A stretch of 64,000 bases of DNA from Cololabis saira (taxonomy: Eukaryota; Chordata; Actinopteri; Beloniformes; Belonidae). Below the pieces are notes generated by a model, which had not been told where the DNA came from, did no database searches, and saw only the letters and a list, made by a program, of their open reading frames with translations. The position numbers were made by a program, and so were the translations under genes. Below, in pieces: positions 37,452 through 50,300 of this stretch; position 1 is the stretch's first letter, and each line of letters begins with the position of its first letter. Location: the NCBI RefSeq assembly GCF_033807715.1, contig NC_084597.1:11100843-11164842 (forward strand). Reading direction: 5' to 3'.

Positions 37452-37923
37452 CCGTATTTTCTGGACTATAAGCCGCACCTGCATACAAGCCGCATCAACT
37501 CTATTAAAAAAAAAGATATGAAGCCGCAGATATTTCTGTTGTTAGATTAGATATTTACTACATGTACAGAAGGATTTTGAACTGTAAATGATGTACATGT
37601 TTGTACCTAAATAGATCCTTTCCTAACAGTGTCTTTTAACACGGCAGCAACTTTGCTGATTAAAACGGAACAGAACCAAGAGAAAATAACCGGTAATTAT
37701 TTATCTATTTATCTGTTTGAAATCTGCTTCTACCTACTTCTATCTGCTAAAGAAGAAGTGACGTATTCTTCTTTGCATTTATTTTGTCTTAGTTTTGATT
37801 CTAATTCCGGTTAGAGCGTCCCGAGCGATGGAAGAAAAATCCACAGAATAGCTGCACCTTTGTATAAGCCGCATGGTTAAAAACCTATGAAAAAAGTAGC
37901 GGCTTATAGTCCAGAAAATACGG
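37452..37923 (-). mobile_element. pogo-like MITE, copy 3 (inverted)
   Basis: CCGTATTTTCTGGACTATAA to TTATAGTCCAGAAAATACGG with TA flanks. Interior is the reverse complement of copies 1 and 2; only 229 bp separate it from copy 2, giving a head-to-head pair. Confidence 0.88.
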
Positions 37924-38437
37924 TAATTGCAATATACTATTACCAAAATATCCAATGGAAAGTTTCCTAGAAAAACTAAAAATTCTGCAGTTTTGCAGCT
38001 CTATTTACTGCATAGCGCCCAGTGCATAAAGCACTAGATGCAGTACGACCTTTCAAAAACACCTCTCTTAATACATCTGGCAAATTGCTTGTATCAGCTA
38101 TGGAGCGCATCAACTCTCCTTTTGGCTGTTAATGGCCCCTGCTGACCCCAGCTTTTTCCCTCGGGCTACGGTTCAGTCGTCTCTCAGTACATTCGCTCCG
38201 GTCACTGCTCTGACAGTAAATGAACAGTCAGTAAATGAACAAATGCACAATCAGTGCATTTGAACAATGAACAATCAGCTTCCACTGTGATGTGTTTCTC
38301 ACATCATGCTTCTCATAATTTCTTTTTAGTCAAATGTTCATTCAAAGCTAGAGTCAGTTTATACACAAATTATTAAAAAAAATGGGTGCTTTGAGCTGAA
38401 ACGAGGTGTGACTGAACAGAGGAAATAAAACTCCATC

Positions 38438-39318
<881 letters not shown>

Positions 39319-39387
39319 GCTCCATCATATCCTTTGGCAATTTGAAGAGCAGACCATCCAACCGTGAGAGTTGAGAGTTGCCTGCTG

Positions 39388-39520
39388 GTGTTCAATCAAT
39401 CAATCTTTATTTGTATAGAACTTTTTAAACATCCACTTTTGACCAAAGTGCAAAAAATGGCCTACAAAAATAATCATAAGACACATAGAGACTAAAAATG
39501 AAAGAACTATTCCAGTAAAG
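39388..39520 (-). mobile_element. LINE 3'-end fragment
   Basis: tcaatcaatcaatctttatt and tgtatagaactttttaaaca: the reverse-oriented tail common to fish LINE/SINE families, with a (CAAT)n end. Boundaries approximate. Confidence 0.5.
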
Positions 39521-40180
39521 AAATCCAATGAAAAGTGGATCCACTGCTCTGGTCCAGACTATAATTTAGAAATGCCATGACAGTTTGTTATTTTGAGGCA
39601 CAACTGTGGGCTTCTTGCTCAGCTTGGGAAGACCCTGAGTTTCAGGATCGTTTGAGGAAAGGAAGTGGAGTAAAAAAAAAAAAAATTAATAGCTTTCATT
39701 GAATTTTCCACTCATTGTAGGTCATTTGAATTCTACTTTTCTCCCAGGCTCTTCTTTCATCTCACTCTCTCTGTTGAATCTTTGGGGATCTCTGGTGGCT
39801 TTAAATAGTCTCTGTGAAATCCTTCATGTGAGTAGTTCTTTCCTCTTGGGGTTTCCTTTGCTATTCCTCTGCAGTAGCCCTGAACCTCCTCTCACCCGTG
39901 ACCTCATACTGGTTGAAAGCTAACCGGTTACAGCAGCTGAACTTCACGCTCTCTCAGTGCCTCAGTTTGTGCAGTGGTGTAAAGTAACGAAGTACAAGTA
40001 CTTCGTTATTGTACTTAAGTAAGATTTTTGAGAATTTGTACTTTTATTGATACTTTCATTTTTCTGTACTTTTAGTTTTACTTCGTTACATTTTCAAGGA
40101 AAAAATCGTACTTTTAATCCGCTATATTTAAAATTGGACACGTCGTTACTCGCTACAAATTAAAGAACAGCACAGCGGGG

Positions 40181-40303
40181 GCTGATTTATGGTTCCGCGT
40201 TACACCGGCGCAGAGCTACGGCGTAGGGTACGCGGCGACGCACACTCTACGGCGCAGGGTGTGCGTCGCAGCGTAGGGTCGATTTAACGCGGAACCATAA
40301 GGC
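40181..40303. mobile_element. GC-rich palindromic MITE, nested
   Basis: gctgatttatggttccgcgt to aacgcggaaccataagg; centre cgacgcacactctacggcgc. The right end is worn, so no duplication could be scored. Confidence 0.78.
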
Positions 40304-40430
40304 GGACGGGAAGGAAGGGGGGCGCGTGAATATACCGAGAAGGAGCCGCAGCTCCCGGGAGAGTTGAGCCGCAGAGGCGGGCCGGAAGGCCGGAGGAACC
40401 GCCGTCGCGTCGAGTACCGATGAGGACTGA

Positions 40431-40514
40431 AGCCTGAATTATGGTTCCGCGTTAAAAAGACGCAGAGCTTTGCCGTAGGGTACGTTGGTGTAACGCGGAA
40501 CCATAAATCAGCCT
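40431..40514. mobile_element. GC-rich palindromic MITE, 84 bp, TGA duplication
   Basis: AGCCTGAATTATGGTTCCGC to CGGAACCATAAATCAGCCT with tga on both sides (40428-40430, 40515-40517, sharing the terminal T). The shortest complete member. Confidence 0.82.
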
Positions 40515-41098
40515 TGAGCGGCAGCCGACGCGTGTCCATGCGCACCATTCTTTGATTCCACCCCTTCTAAGGTGGTTTTGACATTTAAAAGTTCAAAAGT
40601 CTCATCCTTTATCAGCTGGGGTTGCTTAATGTTGTCACTGCATACTACAGGCTGGGGGTGGACCTGTCAGCGGGGCCAATGGGGTACAGCAGCAGTGATG
40701 AGCAAAGGGAGAAATTAAAATGGGGTAATGGAAACAAACGCTAAAGGGGTCAGAATAATATCACCATTATTTAGAGTTGTAAGAAAATTCTTGGATTCTT
40801 CATTTCTTTGCAATCCTTTTGAAAATAATTTTGTACTTTGAATTTTGTACTTTGTACTTTGTACTTTTTACTTTTGTACTTAAGTACATTTTACACCATG
40901 TACTTTTGGTACTTTATTATATTTAAGTTGAGGTACTTTTATACTTTTACTTAAGTAATTTTCTTAATGGGTACTTTTTACTTTTACTTAAGTAATTTTC
41001 AAGCAGAAAATTTGTACTTTTACTTAAGTACAATATTTTTGTACTTTTTCCACCTCTGAGTTTGTGTGTGTCTGTGTGTTTGTGTCGCATCTCCACAG

Positions 41099-41213
41099 GC
41101 GTGCGGTCCTCAGTACGGCTACATGTGTGGCGAGCAGCAGTACATCGTCGGGGTCTGTGCCAACGTGAGCTCCTCCTTCCAGATCTCCAACTCTTTCTCT
41201 CCGGCCGTGCGAG
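41099..41213 (+). CDS. itga1: itga1 exon 5: propeller blade 2, cysteine-rich turn
   Basis: The acceptor is ctccacag, preceded by a GT-rich rather than a pyrimidine-rich tract; the donor is gtacgc. The exon is 115 bp, from phase 0 to phase 1. It translates to ACGPQYGYMCGEQQYIVGVC then ANVSSSFQISNSFSPAVR. The three cysteines and the A-C-G-P-x-Y start match the second FG-GAP repeat of alpha-1; there is one NVS sequon. It is unusually hemmed in: a Tol2-like hAT ends 40 bp upstream of the exon and another hAT starts 46 bp downstream. Skipping it would shift the frame. Confidence 0.93.
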
Positions 41214-41259
41214 GTACGCAGCCCGTCCCGTCCCAGTAAATTGCAGCCGCCACAGGATG

Positions 41260-41984
41260 TAGGGTTCCCACCCGTCCCGTAAAATACGGAATTGTCCTTT
41301 ATTTGAGAAAAAAAATGTTGCGTCCCGTATTGAACTAATACAGGACACGATTTGTACCGTATTTTCATTAACTTTTACACCATATTCTAGTTGAATTATT
41401 GAAATAAATGAACCTTTACACCATATTCTAGTTGAATTATTGAAATAAATGAACTTTTACACCATATTCTAGTTGAATTATTGAAATAAATTAACTTTTA
41501 CACCATATTCTAGTTGAATTATTGAAATAAGTTAACTTTTACACCATATTCTAGTTGAATTATTGAAATAAATGAACTTTTACACCATATTCTAGTTGAA
41601 TTATTGAAATAAATTAACTTTTACACCATATTCTAGTTGAATTTATTGAAATAAATTAACTTTTACACCATATTCTAGTTGAATTATTGAAATAAATTAA
41701 CTTTTACACCATATTCTTCACCTGTAGGCTATATTACATCTGGGCTGATGTGGACATACGTAGCATAGGAGGATATTTCAGTTGCTAGTATGGTTGTCTG
41801 TCTGTACAGTCATGCAAGTTCAATGCTATTAAAGCACTTTAAACTTTAAATCAAAGCATTTTGTTTTTCATATAAAATAAACAAATTTTTATGCATTTTA
41901 GAAGTTTTAGGGCTTTTTTTTTGGCTCCTGCGCTGCTGAAATCAGGGCGTCCCTTATTTCTATTTCTGAAAGGTGGCAACCCTA
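41260..41984 (+). mobile_element. hAT-like element with 41-bp minisatellite, starting 46 bp after exon 5
   Basis: TAGGGTTCCCACCCGTCCCG to AAAGGTGGCAACCCTA, with exact 8-bp duplication acaggatg (41252-41259, 41985-41992). About 41369-41717 is eight or more tandem copies of a 41-bp unit (ttaacttttacaccatattc followed by tagttgaattattgaaataaa, shown in parts). Confidence 0.93.
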
Positions 41985-42428
41985 ACAGGATGTGACGCAA
42001 CCGTGTGCAAATTGTGTGTCCGTGCCAAGAGATTAGGATCTAACCCACACCGGAGAACCACCCTGGACCCTGACATTGAACTCCCCCTCCCTCAGAGAAG
42101 AGGCAGATAAGAGCGTTTCTTAATGTAAACTCATCTGACACCCCCCGCCCTCCCCGGTCCCTCTCTGGCCCAGCCTAGTCCTTCTGCTGCATTGCATGCC
42201 CAAGTTAGGAGACACTTTAGTGGCTCTGCACTTCAATTCCCTGGAAGGAAACAGCAAAGAATGAAGGGAGACAACAGTCAATGCTCATTGTTTCATTTAT
42301 ACTTTCACCTCCGTGCCTTCTTCACCACAACACTGCTAAATATACTATAAGGCTTTAACATCCCATTTAGCTCATTTTTAGTAAAAAAATAAGTATCTTG
42401 AATATATTCAGAGGTGGGTAGTAACGAG

Positions 42429-43233
42429 TAGGGTTGCCACCTTTCAGAAATAGAAATAAGGGACGTCCTGATTTCAGCAGCGCAGGAGCCAAAAAAGGCC
42501 CCAAAACTTCTAAACTGCATAAAAATGTGTTTATTTTATATGAAAAAACTAAATGCTTTGATTTAAAGTTTAAAGTGCTTTAATAGCATTGAACTGTCAT
42601 GACTCTACAGACAGACAACCATACTAGCAACTGAAATATCCTCCTATGCTACGTATGTCCACATCAGCCCAGATGTATAATATACATACAAGTGAAGAAT
42701 ATGGTGTAAAAGTTAATTTATTTCAATAATTCAACTAGAATATGGTGTAAAAGTTAATTTATTTCAATAATTCAACTAGAATATGGTGTAAAAGTTAATT
42801 TATTTCAATAATTCAACTAGAATATGGTGTAAAAGTTAATTTATTTCAATAATTCAACTAGAATATGGTGTAAAAGTTAACTTATTTCAATAATTCAACT
42901 AGAATATGGTGTAAAAGTTAATTTATTTCAATAATTCAACTAGAATATGGTGTAAAAGTTAATTTATTTCAATAATTCAACTAGAATATGGTGTAAAAGT
43001 TAACTTATTTCAATAATTCAACTAGAATATGGTGTAAAAGTTAATTTATTTCAATAATTCAACTATAATATGGTGTAAAGGTTCATTTATTTCAATAATT
43101 CCACTAGAATATGGTGTAAAAGTTAATGAAAATACGGTACAAATCGTGTCCCGTATTAGTTCAATACGGGACGCAACATTTTTTTCTCAAATAAAGGACA
43201 ATTCCGTATTTTACGGGACGGGTGGCAACCCTA
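42429..43233 (-). mobile_element. hAT-like element with 41-bp minisatellite, inverted
   Basis: TAGGGTTGCCACCTTTCAGA to GACGGGTGGCAACCCTA, with exact 8-bp duplication gtaacgag (42421-42428, 43234-43241). The array at about 42703-43132 holds ten or so 41-bp units. Reverse orientation to 41260. Confidence 0.94.
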
Positions 43234-43586
43234 GTAACGAGTTATATTTACTCCGTTACATTTACTTGAGTAAGTTTTGGGAAATGTTGTACTTTTAGGA
43301 GTAGTTTTGAATCACTATACTTTTTACTTTTACTTGAGTAGATTTGTGAAGAAGAAACTGTTACTCTTACTCCGCTACATTAGGCCACGTTGAGCTGTTA
43401 CTTTTCTTTTATCCCTTTTATCCACGTACGCGTCAATCTCATGACATCACTGAGTGATTCTTTGGGAAAAATGTTGGTTTTTGCATGTTTTGTCACATTT
43501 ACACAGACTCAAACACACAGAGAGTTTATATGTGTTCATGGGTTTGTTCTAGTTCTGGTTTTGCTACTTGTGCTTAATTTATTTTG

Positions 43587-43901
43587 TACGGAAGAGTATT
43601 GGGGCCACTTACAAAAAAAATAAAAAGAATTCTGAGAAAAAAGTCAGAATTCTGACTTTAATCTCAGAATTCTGAGAAAAAAGTCAGAATTCTGGGCCAC
43701 TTAAAAAAAAATAAAAAGAATTCTGAGAAAAAAGTCAGAATTCTGAGAAAAAAGTCAGAATTCTGACTTTTTTCTCAGAATTCTGAGATTAAAGTCAGAA
43801 TTCTGACTTTTTTCTCAGAATTCTGACTTTTTTCTCAGAATTCTGACTTTTTTCTCAGAATTCTTTTTATTTTTTTTAAGTGGCCCTAATACTCTTCCGT
43901 A
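43587..43901. mobile_element. foldback element, TACGGAAGAGTATT ends, 6-bp duplication
   Basis: TACGGAAGAGTATTGGGGCC to GGCCCTAATACTCTTCCGTA, with exact attttg duplication (43581-43586, 43902-43907). The interior is arrays of attctgagaaaaaagtcaga and its complement. Same end pattern and duplication length as 9729. Confidence 0.9.
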
Positions 43902-44739
43902 ATTTTGTTATTCTGTTATTATTTCATTTATTTTAGTATTTATTAAAGTACTTGAATTTACTTTAAGATTATTTTAATTTAAGCTATTTTTTAATTATTT
44001 TAATTTATTTTTTATTTTATTGATTATTTTGTACTTTTGTCTGTTTGAATGGTTGTGTTAAAAAAATAAATCAGACGTTACTCAACAGTTACACAGTACT
44101 TGAGTACTTTTTTACTTTTACTCAAGTAATTATTTGGATGGCTACTTTGCACTTCTACTTGAGTCATATTATTCTGAAGTAACAGTACTTTTACTTGAGT
44201 ACAATTTTTGGCTCCTCTACCCACCTCTGAATATATTGTATCAATATCTCATGGGAGTAATCTGGAGTGCTGGATGAATAATAGATTTTGAGTAGCAGTT
44301 TTTACACTTGAACTTTCTCTGACATTTTGCTTCAACTTAATCGCTGCACTTTTACATTCTTTCATGCAGCCGGGAGGTTTTTGATCAGATTTAAAATCTA
44401 TGTTCACCAGAACAAATTTGAAGATCGTTAATCTCAAGTTACCCCTCAGTTAAATACTCACATCAGGGGGTGTGTCTTTCACTAAAGGCTGGTGTCTACT
44501 AGCCATGACCTCTTCACGCAGCCTGATCAGTCATTTTTTTCCTTGTTTGGCTTTGCCGAACTTTCAAAACACCTTAAATGTATTTGATGACATAGTAATG
44601 TTGAATTACAGACAGGACTGCAAATATGTGTGTAATAAATCCAGTTTTAGATTCAGTGTGCCAGGAACAGAAACAGAAACTATAATTCCTCAATTTAATT
44701 ACCTTCTTCCTTTCTCTCTTTTTTTTTTTTTTTTTGCAG

Positions 44740-44867
44740 AGTGTTCAAAGAATCTGGACATTGTGATTGTCTTGGATGGATCTAACAGCATCTATCCCTG
44801 GAGCAGCATTGTGGAATTTCTGATTCGCTTCCTCGGGCCGATAGAGATTGGACCTAAACAGTCGCAG
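44740..44867 (+). CDS. itga1: itga1 exon 6: start of I domain with MIDAS DxSxS
   Basis: The acceptor has an uninterrupted T run ending tttgcag and the donor is gtcagt. The exon is 128 bp: two bases complete a Glu codon, then 42 codons in phase. It encodes [20 protein letters not shown] followed by [20 protein letters not shown] and [18 protein letters not shown] is the first strand of the I domain, and D-G-S-N-S is the metal-ion-dependent adhesion site triad. The rest is helix 1 and the IGPKQxQ turn typical of collagen-binding alpha chains. All MIDAS residues expected in this exon are present, so the domain looks functional. Confidence 0.94.
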
Positions 44868-44877
44868 GTCAGTAGCA

Positions 44878-45240
44878 GGCGTCAATTCAATTCAATTCAA
44901 TTCAGTTTATTTGAGAAGGGACAGTGTACATTCATATACATTTAGAATTAAAAATGCAAATGCACCCAATTTTAGCTACAAAGCTAGTTTCCATTGGAAG
45001 TCCCCCGGCTAAAAATATAAAAGAAAGACAAGTTAAACAACAAGTTAAAACAAATACAAATAAAACGTGCAAAAAGTTTCTGTTCTTGTTATTTTGCTTC
45101 TATTTAAGATAGAAGGAACAGGAGAACAACCTGACACATCAATCTTCATACTAACACGATCTTACAGACATTTACATATATTACAATAGTGAATACATTA
45201 CACACATAGTTTCACATTTAGCAGTTAAAAGTTTAGGCGG
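44878..45240 (-). mobile_element. retroposon fragment with (AATTC)n tail
   Basis: Begins caattcaattcaattcaatt then tatttgagaagggacagtgt; looks like the reverse-oriented 3' end of a LINE or SINE. It starts 10 bp after the exon 6 donor. The far boundary is unclear. Confidence 0.5.
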
Positions 45241-45295
45241 TAAAGTGCCAGAGTAAGTTAAAGTGCTGGTTACGATTAACGATCAATAGATTACA

Positions 45296-45444
<149 letters not shown>

Positions 45445-46820
45445 ATCTTAGCTGTCCATCGTGTACGATGACGACGCTTGCTCCAGGGCAGGGAAGGGGG
45501 GCGGGGGTGGTCAGCGCTGTTGTCGCTGGTGCCACTTTATGTGGCTGTGGAGGCCGATGCGTGAGCCGCACATCCTTCCACAGGTGGGGCAGGGGAGCCC
45601 GGACGTTGGGGGAATGCCGGCTGTCCTCCGATGTCGTTGGGCACGTCTCTCAGACCTTCTCTGATGATTGCTGTCATCTATTTGTGTGATTGCCCTGGCG
45701 CAAGTATCTCTCCAAACTAAGCGATCACACGCTAGAGTTTCCAGCTGAGTGGGGCTGATGGCAGTGCGCTTCAGAAGGTCCTTGGTGTAGTCCTTGTAGC
45801 GTTTCTTTTGGCCACCAGCAGCACGCTTTGCGTCATGTAATTGACCGTAGAGGACTTGGCGGGGCAGGCGGTGTTCAGGCAGTCGGATTGTATGACCTAT
45901 CCACCGTAAGTGCCTTTTGGCTACAGCTGCTTCCATACAGCTGGAATTAGTGCTCTTCAGGATCTCCGAGTGAGGTACTTTATCTTCCCAGGACAGACCA
46001 AGGATTTTTTGAAGGCAACGGATGTGGAAGGCCTCCAGGTTTGTTATGTGCCTTCTGTATGGCGTCCATGTTTCTGCCCCGTAGAGCAAGGTGGACACGC
46101 ACACTGCATTGTAAACTGCAACCTTGGTGCCGACCTTGAGGTTACGGTTTTCAAAAACCCTCCTGCGAAGCCGTCCAAAGGCTGATGAAGCTTTATTGAT
46201 GCGGGTGTGTATGTCTGTGTCGAGGGAGCATTGGGAGGATATTGTAGAGCCAAGGTAGGTGAAGTCTTCGACTGTTTTGAGTGGGATGCCGTTTATATGG
46301 AAGCTGTGGGGTGAGGGAGGTTGGGTAACGAGTTGGGACATGATTTCAATTTTTTGTGTGTTGACCTGAAGACCCGAAGGACTGGTAAAGAGTGGAAATT
46401 GTGTTGAGGGCATGCTGCATAGATTCTGGGCTGTGGGCTAAGACTGCGCAGTCATCTGCATACTGTAGCTCACAGATATGGCAGATCTTTGTCTTCGTAT
46501 GGGCTTGGAGACGGCGGATGTTGAAAAGATTTCCGTCAAGGCGGTATTCAAGATGAACACCGTCTTTGTGATCCAAGGCACGATTGAAGAGAAAGGTGAT
46601 GGCAGAAAGGAGGAGATTAAAAAGCACTGGTGCCAAGACACAGCCTTGCTTCCCCCCGGTATTTACCTCGAAGGGCTCTGACTGGAGGTCTCCGGTGATT
46701 ACTCTGGCTTGCATCCCAGTATGCAGTTGCTGCAGCACGGACAGAAACTTGGGTGGTACCCCAAGTTTGTCCAGTTGTTTCCAGAGCATCTCACGGTTTA
46801 TGGTGTCGAACGCTTTGCTG
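45445..46820 (-). mobile_element. non-LTR retrotransposon (LINE), 5'-truncated, antisense to itga1
   Basis: Minus-strand reading: [20 protein letters not shown] (46758-46817) is reverse transcriptase motif A with the first catalytic Asp; GGKQGCVLAPVLFNL is the motif-2a/B block; LQYADDCAVLAHS (about 46435-46475) is the catalytic YADD. A single frameshift near 46380 moves the frame to 45511-46413, which continues with LQVNTQKIEIMSQ, YLGSTISSQCSLDTDIHTRI, LLYGAETWT and a C-terminal C-P-T-C-x8-G-L-H-S-H-I-K-W-H zinc finger. The endonuclease and upstream RT are lost at the CA array. The clade is RTE-like by style, not proven. Confidence 0.9.
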
Positions 46821-46853
46821 TGTGTGTGTGTGTGTGTGCACACACACACACAC

Positions 46854-46908
<55 letters not shown>

Positions 46909-46918
46909 CACACACACG

Positions 46919-47008
<90 letters not shown>
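46818..47008. repeat. (GT)n/(CA)n compound microsatellite
   Basis: A short gt block, then about 170 bp of ca with cgca and aaac variants. Adjoins the truncated 5' edge of the LINE. Cys/Val and His/Thr frames are its translations. Confidence 0.95.
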
Positions 47009-47011
<3 letters not shown>

Positions 47012-47292
47012 TCACAGTATTTGGGATTACACCTCGCTGTGACATGAGTTGGCCATTGCCTTGAATAGATAAGTTAAATATAAATCATTATTCTCTTAAA
47101 CATTAAAAAAATATGTTTTATTGTATATGATACAAATGGTTTGTATTTAAAAGAGTATGTGATGACTTCAATCCCCTCTGTGATGTAATGTTCTCCATGT
47201 TGCCATCTATAAGACAATCCTCTGTCTCATTAGGTTATACCAGCAGTGTATTTCTGTCCGTTTGTCTTGGTTTGTTCCAGGAATGGATGATT

Positions 47293-47358
47293 AGCTTGTA
47301 TTATGGTTATGTTCATCTGGTCTGGAGCTTGTATTATGGCTACAGTAGTCTGGTCTGG
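47293..47358 (+). repeat. 33-bp tandem duplication
   Basis: agcttgtattatggttatgt and agcttgtattatggctacag begin two adjacent 33-bp units ending ctggtctgg. About 80% identical. No function seen. Confidence 0.7.
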
Positions 47359-47612
47359 AGCCTGCAGAGTTTTCCACAGGGAAGCACTGGAAAGTCTTCT
47401 CGCCGTGGAGGCCCGTGGTTGAGAGTCACATCTTCCATGGTCGCTGAAGTCTTCTGAATAAAGAACATTGTGTCACGTCGGCCCTGCCAGACACAGCCAC
47501 ATCCTCTGCAGGCTGCCTGGGAGGGGCAGCACGAGGACAGAAGAACCCTGAAGAATGGAAAAGGAAAAAAGAAATACATGTGCATGTGTGTGTGTGTGTG
47601 TGTGTCTTCCAG

Positions 47613-47761
47613 GTGGGGATAGTGTCTTATGGTAAAACCGTGAGCCACCTCGTCAACCTGAGCCAGTTTGACAACACTGGTGAGCTGGTTAAGTTTGTGG
47701 AGAAACTTCCTCAACACACCGGCATCAAGACCAACACTTTCCTCGCCGTGGAAACAGCCAG
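47613..47761 (+). CDS. itga1: itga1 exon 7: I domain, MIDAS threonine segment
   Basis: The acceptor is (GT)n followed by cttccag and the donor is gtactg. The exon is 149 bp, entering in phase 0 and leaving with two bases of an Arg codon. It translates to VGIVSYGKTVSHLVNLSQFD then NTGELVKFVEKLPQHTGIKT and NTFLAVETA. VGIVSYG is the second I-domain strand. The T-N-T in GIKTNTFLAV aligns with the conserved G-x-x-T-x-T-x-x-A, whose threonine completes the MIDAS. One NLS sequon is present. A microsatellite forms the tract just before the splice acceptor. Skipping this exon would shift the frame. Confidence 0.93.
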
Positions 47762-47840
47762 GTACTGAGCAGAGGGTAACACCTCGTCTAGAGGGCACAG
47801 TTGGCTGGAAACACACAGTATCTAAAAGGTGTATCATTAC

Positions 47841-49627
<1,787 letters not shown>

Positions 49628-49693
49628 ATCATACTTGATCTTGGATGGAATGTTATCTTTCATCGTCCTTTTTTCTCATTTTGTACAAATCAG

Positions 49694-49844
49694 GAAGGAG
49701 GCCTTTATGCTGGAACGAGGTGCAAGACCTGGGATGAAGAAAGTGATGGTGATTGTGACGGATGGAGAGTCACATGACTCCCACGATCTACCCAGGGTCA
49801 TCGACAATTGTGAGAAGGATGGAATCGAGAGGTTTGGCATCGCT
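49694..49844 (+). CDS. itga1: itga1 exon 8: I domain, MIDAS aspartate strand
   Basis: The acceptor is atcag, with a poor pyrimidine tract interrupted by acaaa. The donor is gtgggt, chosen because it alone keeps the frame into the next exon (IA|VLGDYG). The exon is 151 bp. It encodes [40 protein letters not shown] and [18 protein letters not shown] supplies the third MIDAS ligand (Asp) and is a hallmark of collagen-receptor I domains. A competing GT lies four bases further on, but it would give a frameshifted junction. Confidence 0.92.
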
Positions 49845-50096
49845 GTGGGTACAATTGTCTTTTACTTTTTTTTGGTCAACAGTCTTGTAACTATGAAAGC
49901 CAAAGTATATTTTTTTTATTTTGACATGCAGACATTTTTAATATCCATTGCAACTGTGAAATGTATGGAAAATATTCAACTCCATCTTTAAGAGATATGT
50001 GGTCAGCTTAATTATCAACGTAATCGATGACATTGCTGATCATACACAATACAATACATTTCTGAATATACAATAATAGTTTATTGTTGTTTTCAG

Positions 50097-50271
50097 GTTT
50101 TGGGAGACTATGGCCGTCAGAACAAAAGTGCAGGGGACGTTCATAAGTTTATCAGAGAAATCGAAAACATTTCCAGTCAGCCGTTGCAAGATCACTTCTT
50201 CAACGTGTCCGATGAGTTGGCTTTGGTGCACATAGTGGATACGCTGGGCAGCAAGATCTTTGCCTTGGAAG
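50097..50271 (+). CDS. itga1: itga1 exon 9: C-terminal half of I domain
   Basis: The acceptor is ttttcag and the donor is gtaaac. The exon is 175 bp, entering in phase 0 with one base left over. It translates to [40 protein letters not shown] and [26 protein letters not shown] is the conserved penultimate strand-helix of I domains, and [13 protein letters not shown] is the last helix that moves on activation. Three N-glycosylation sequons occur (NKS, NIS, NVS). The intron before it is only 252 bp, the shortest here and one of the few without a recognisable transposon. Confidence 0.94.
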
Positions 50272-50300
50272 GTAAACGCATTTAAAAAAAAGGTTGTATG

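Larger units (their letters stand above)
39972..41058. mobile_element. Tol2-like hAT ending 40 bp before itga1 exon 5
   Basis: CAGTGGTGTAAAGTAACGAA to GTACTTTTTCCACCTCTG, with exact 8-bp duplication agtttgtg (39964-39971, 41059-41066). The ends closely resemble the Tol2 terminus. Two GC-rich palindromic MITEs are nested at 40181 and 40431. No transposase seen. Confidence 0.92.
42409..44229. mobile_element. Tol2-like hAT hosting two younger elements
   Basis: CAGAGGTGGGTAGTAACGAG to CTACCCACCTCTG, with exact duplication aatatatt (42401-42408, 44230-44237). The hAT-like element at 42429 entered 20 bp from its left tip and the foldback element at 43587 entered its middle. Without them it is about 700 bp, like its relative at 60633. 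Confidence 0.92.

Noticed and set aside
41369..41717. Regular 41-bp repeats considered as a CRISPR-like array
   Set aside because: Units are directly adjacent without unique spacers and sit inside a hAT-type element of a vertebrate; it is a minisatellite.
47221..47460. A cryptic exon after ttccag at 47280
   Set aside because: The sequence contains a 33-bp duplication and does not resemble integrin; known alpha-1 exons already join without it.
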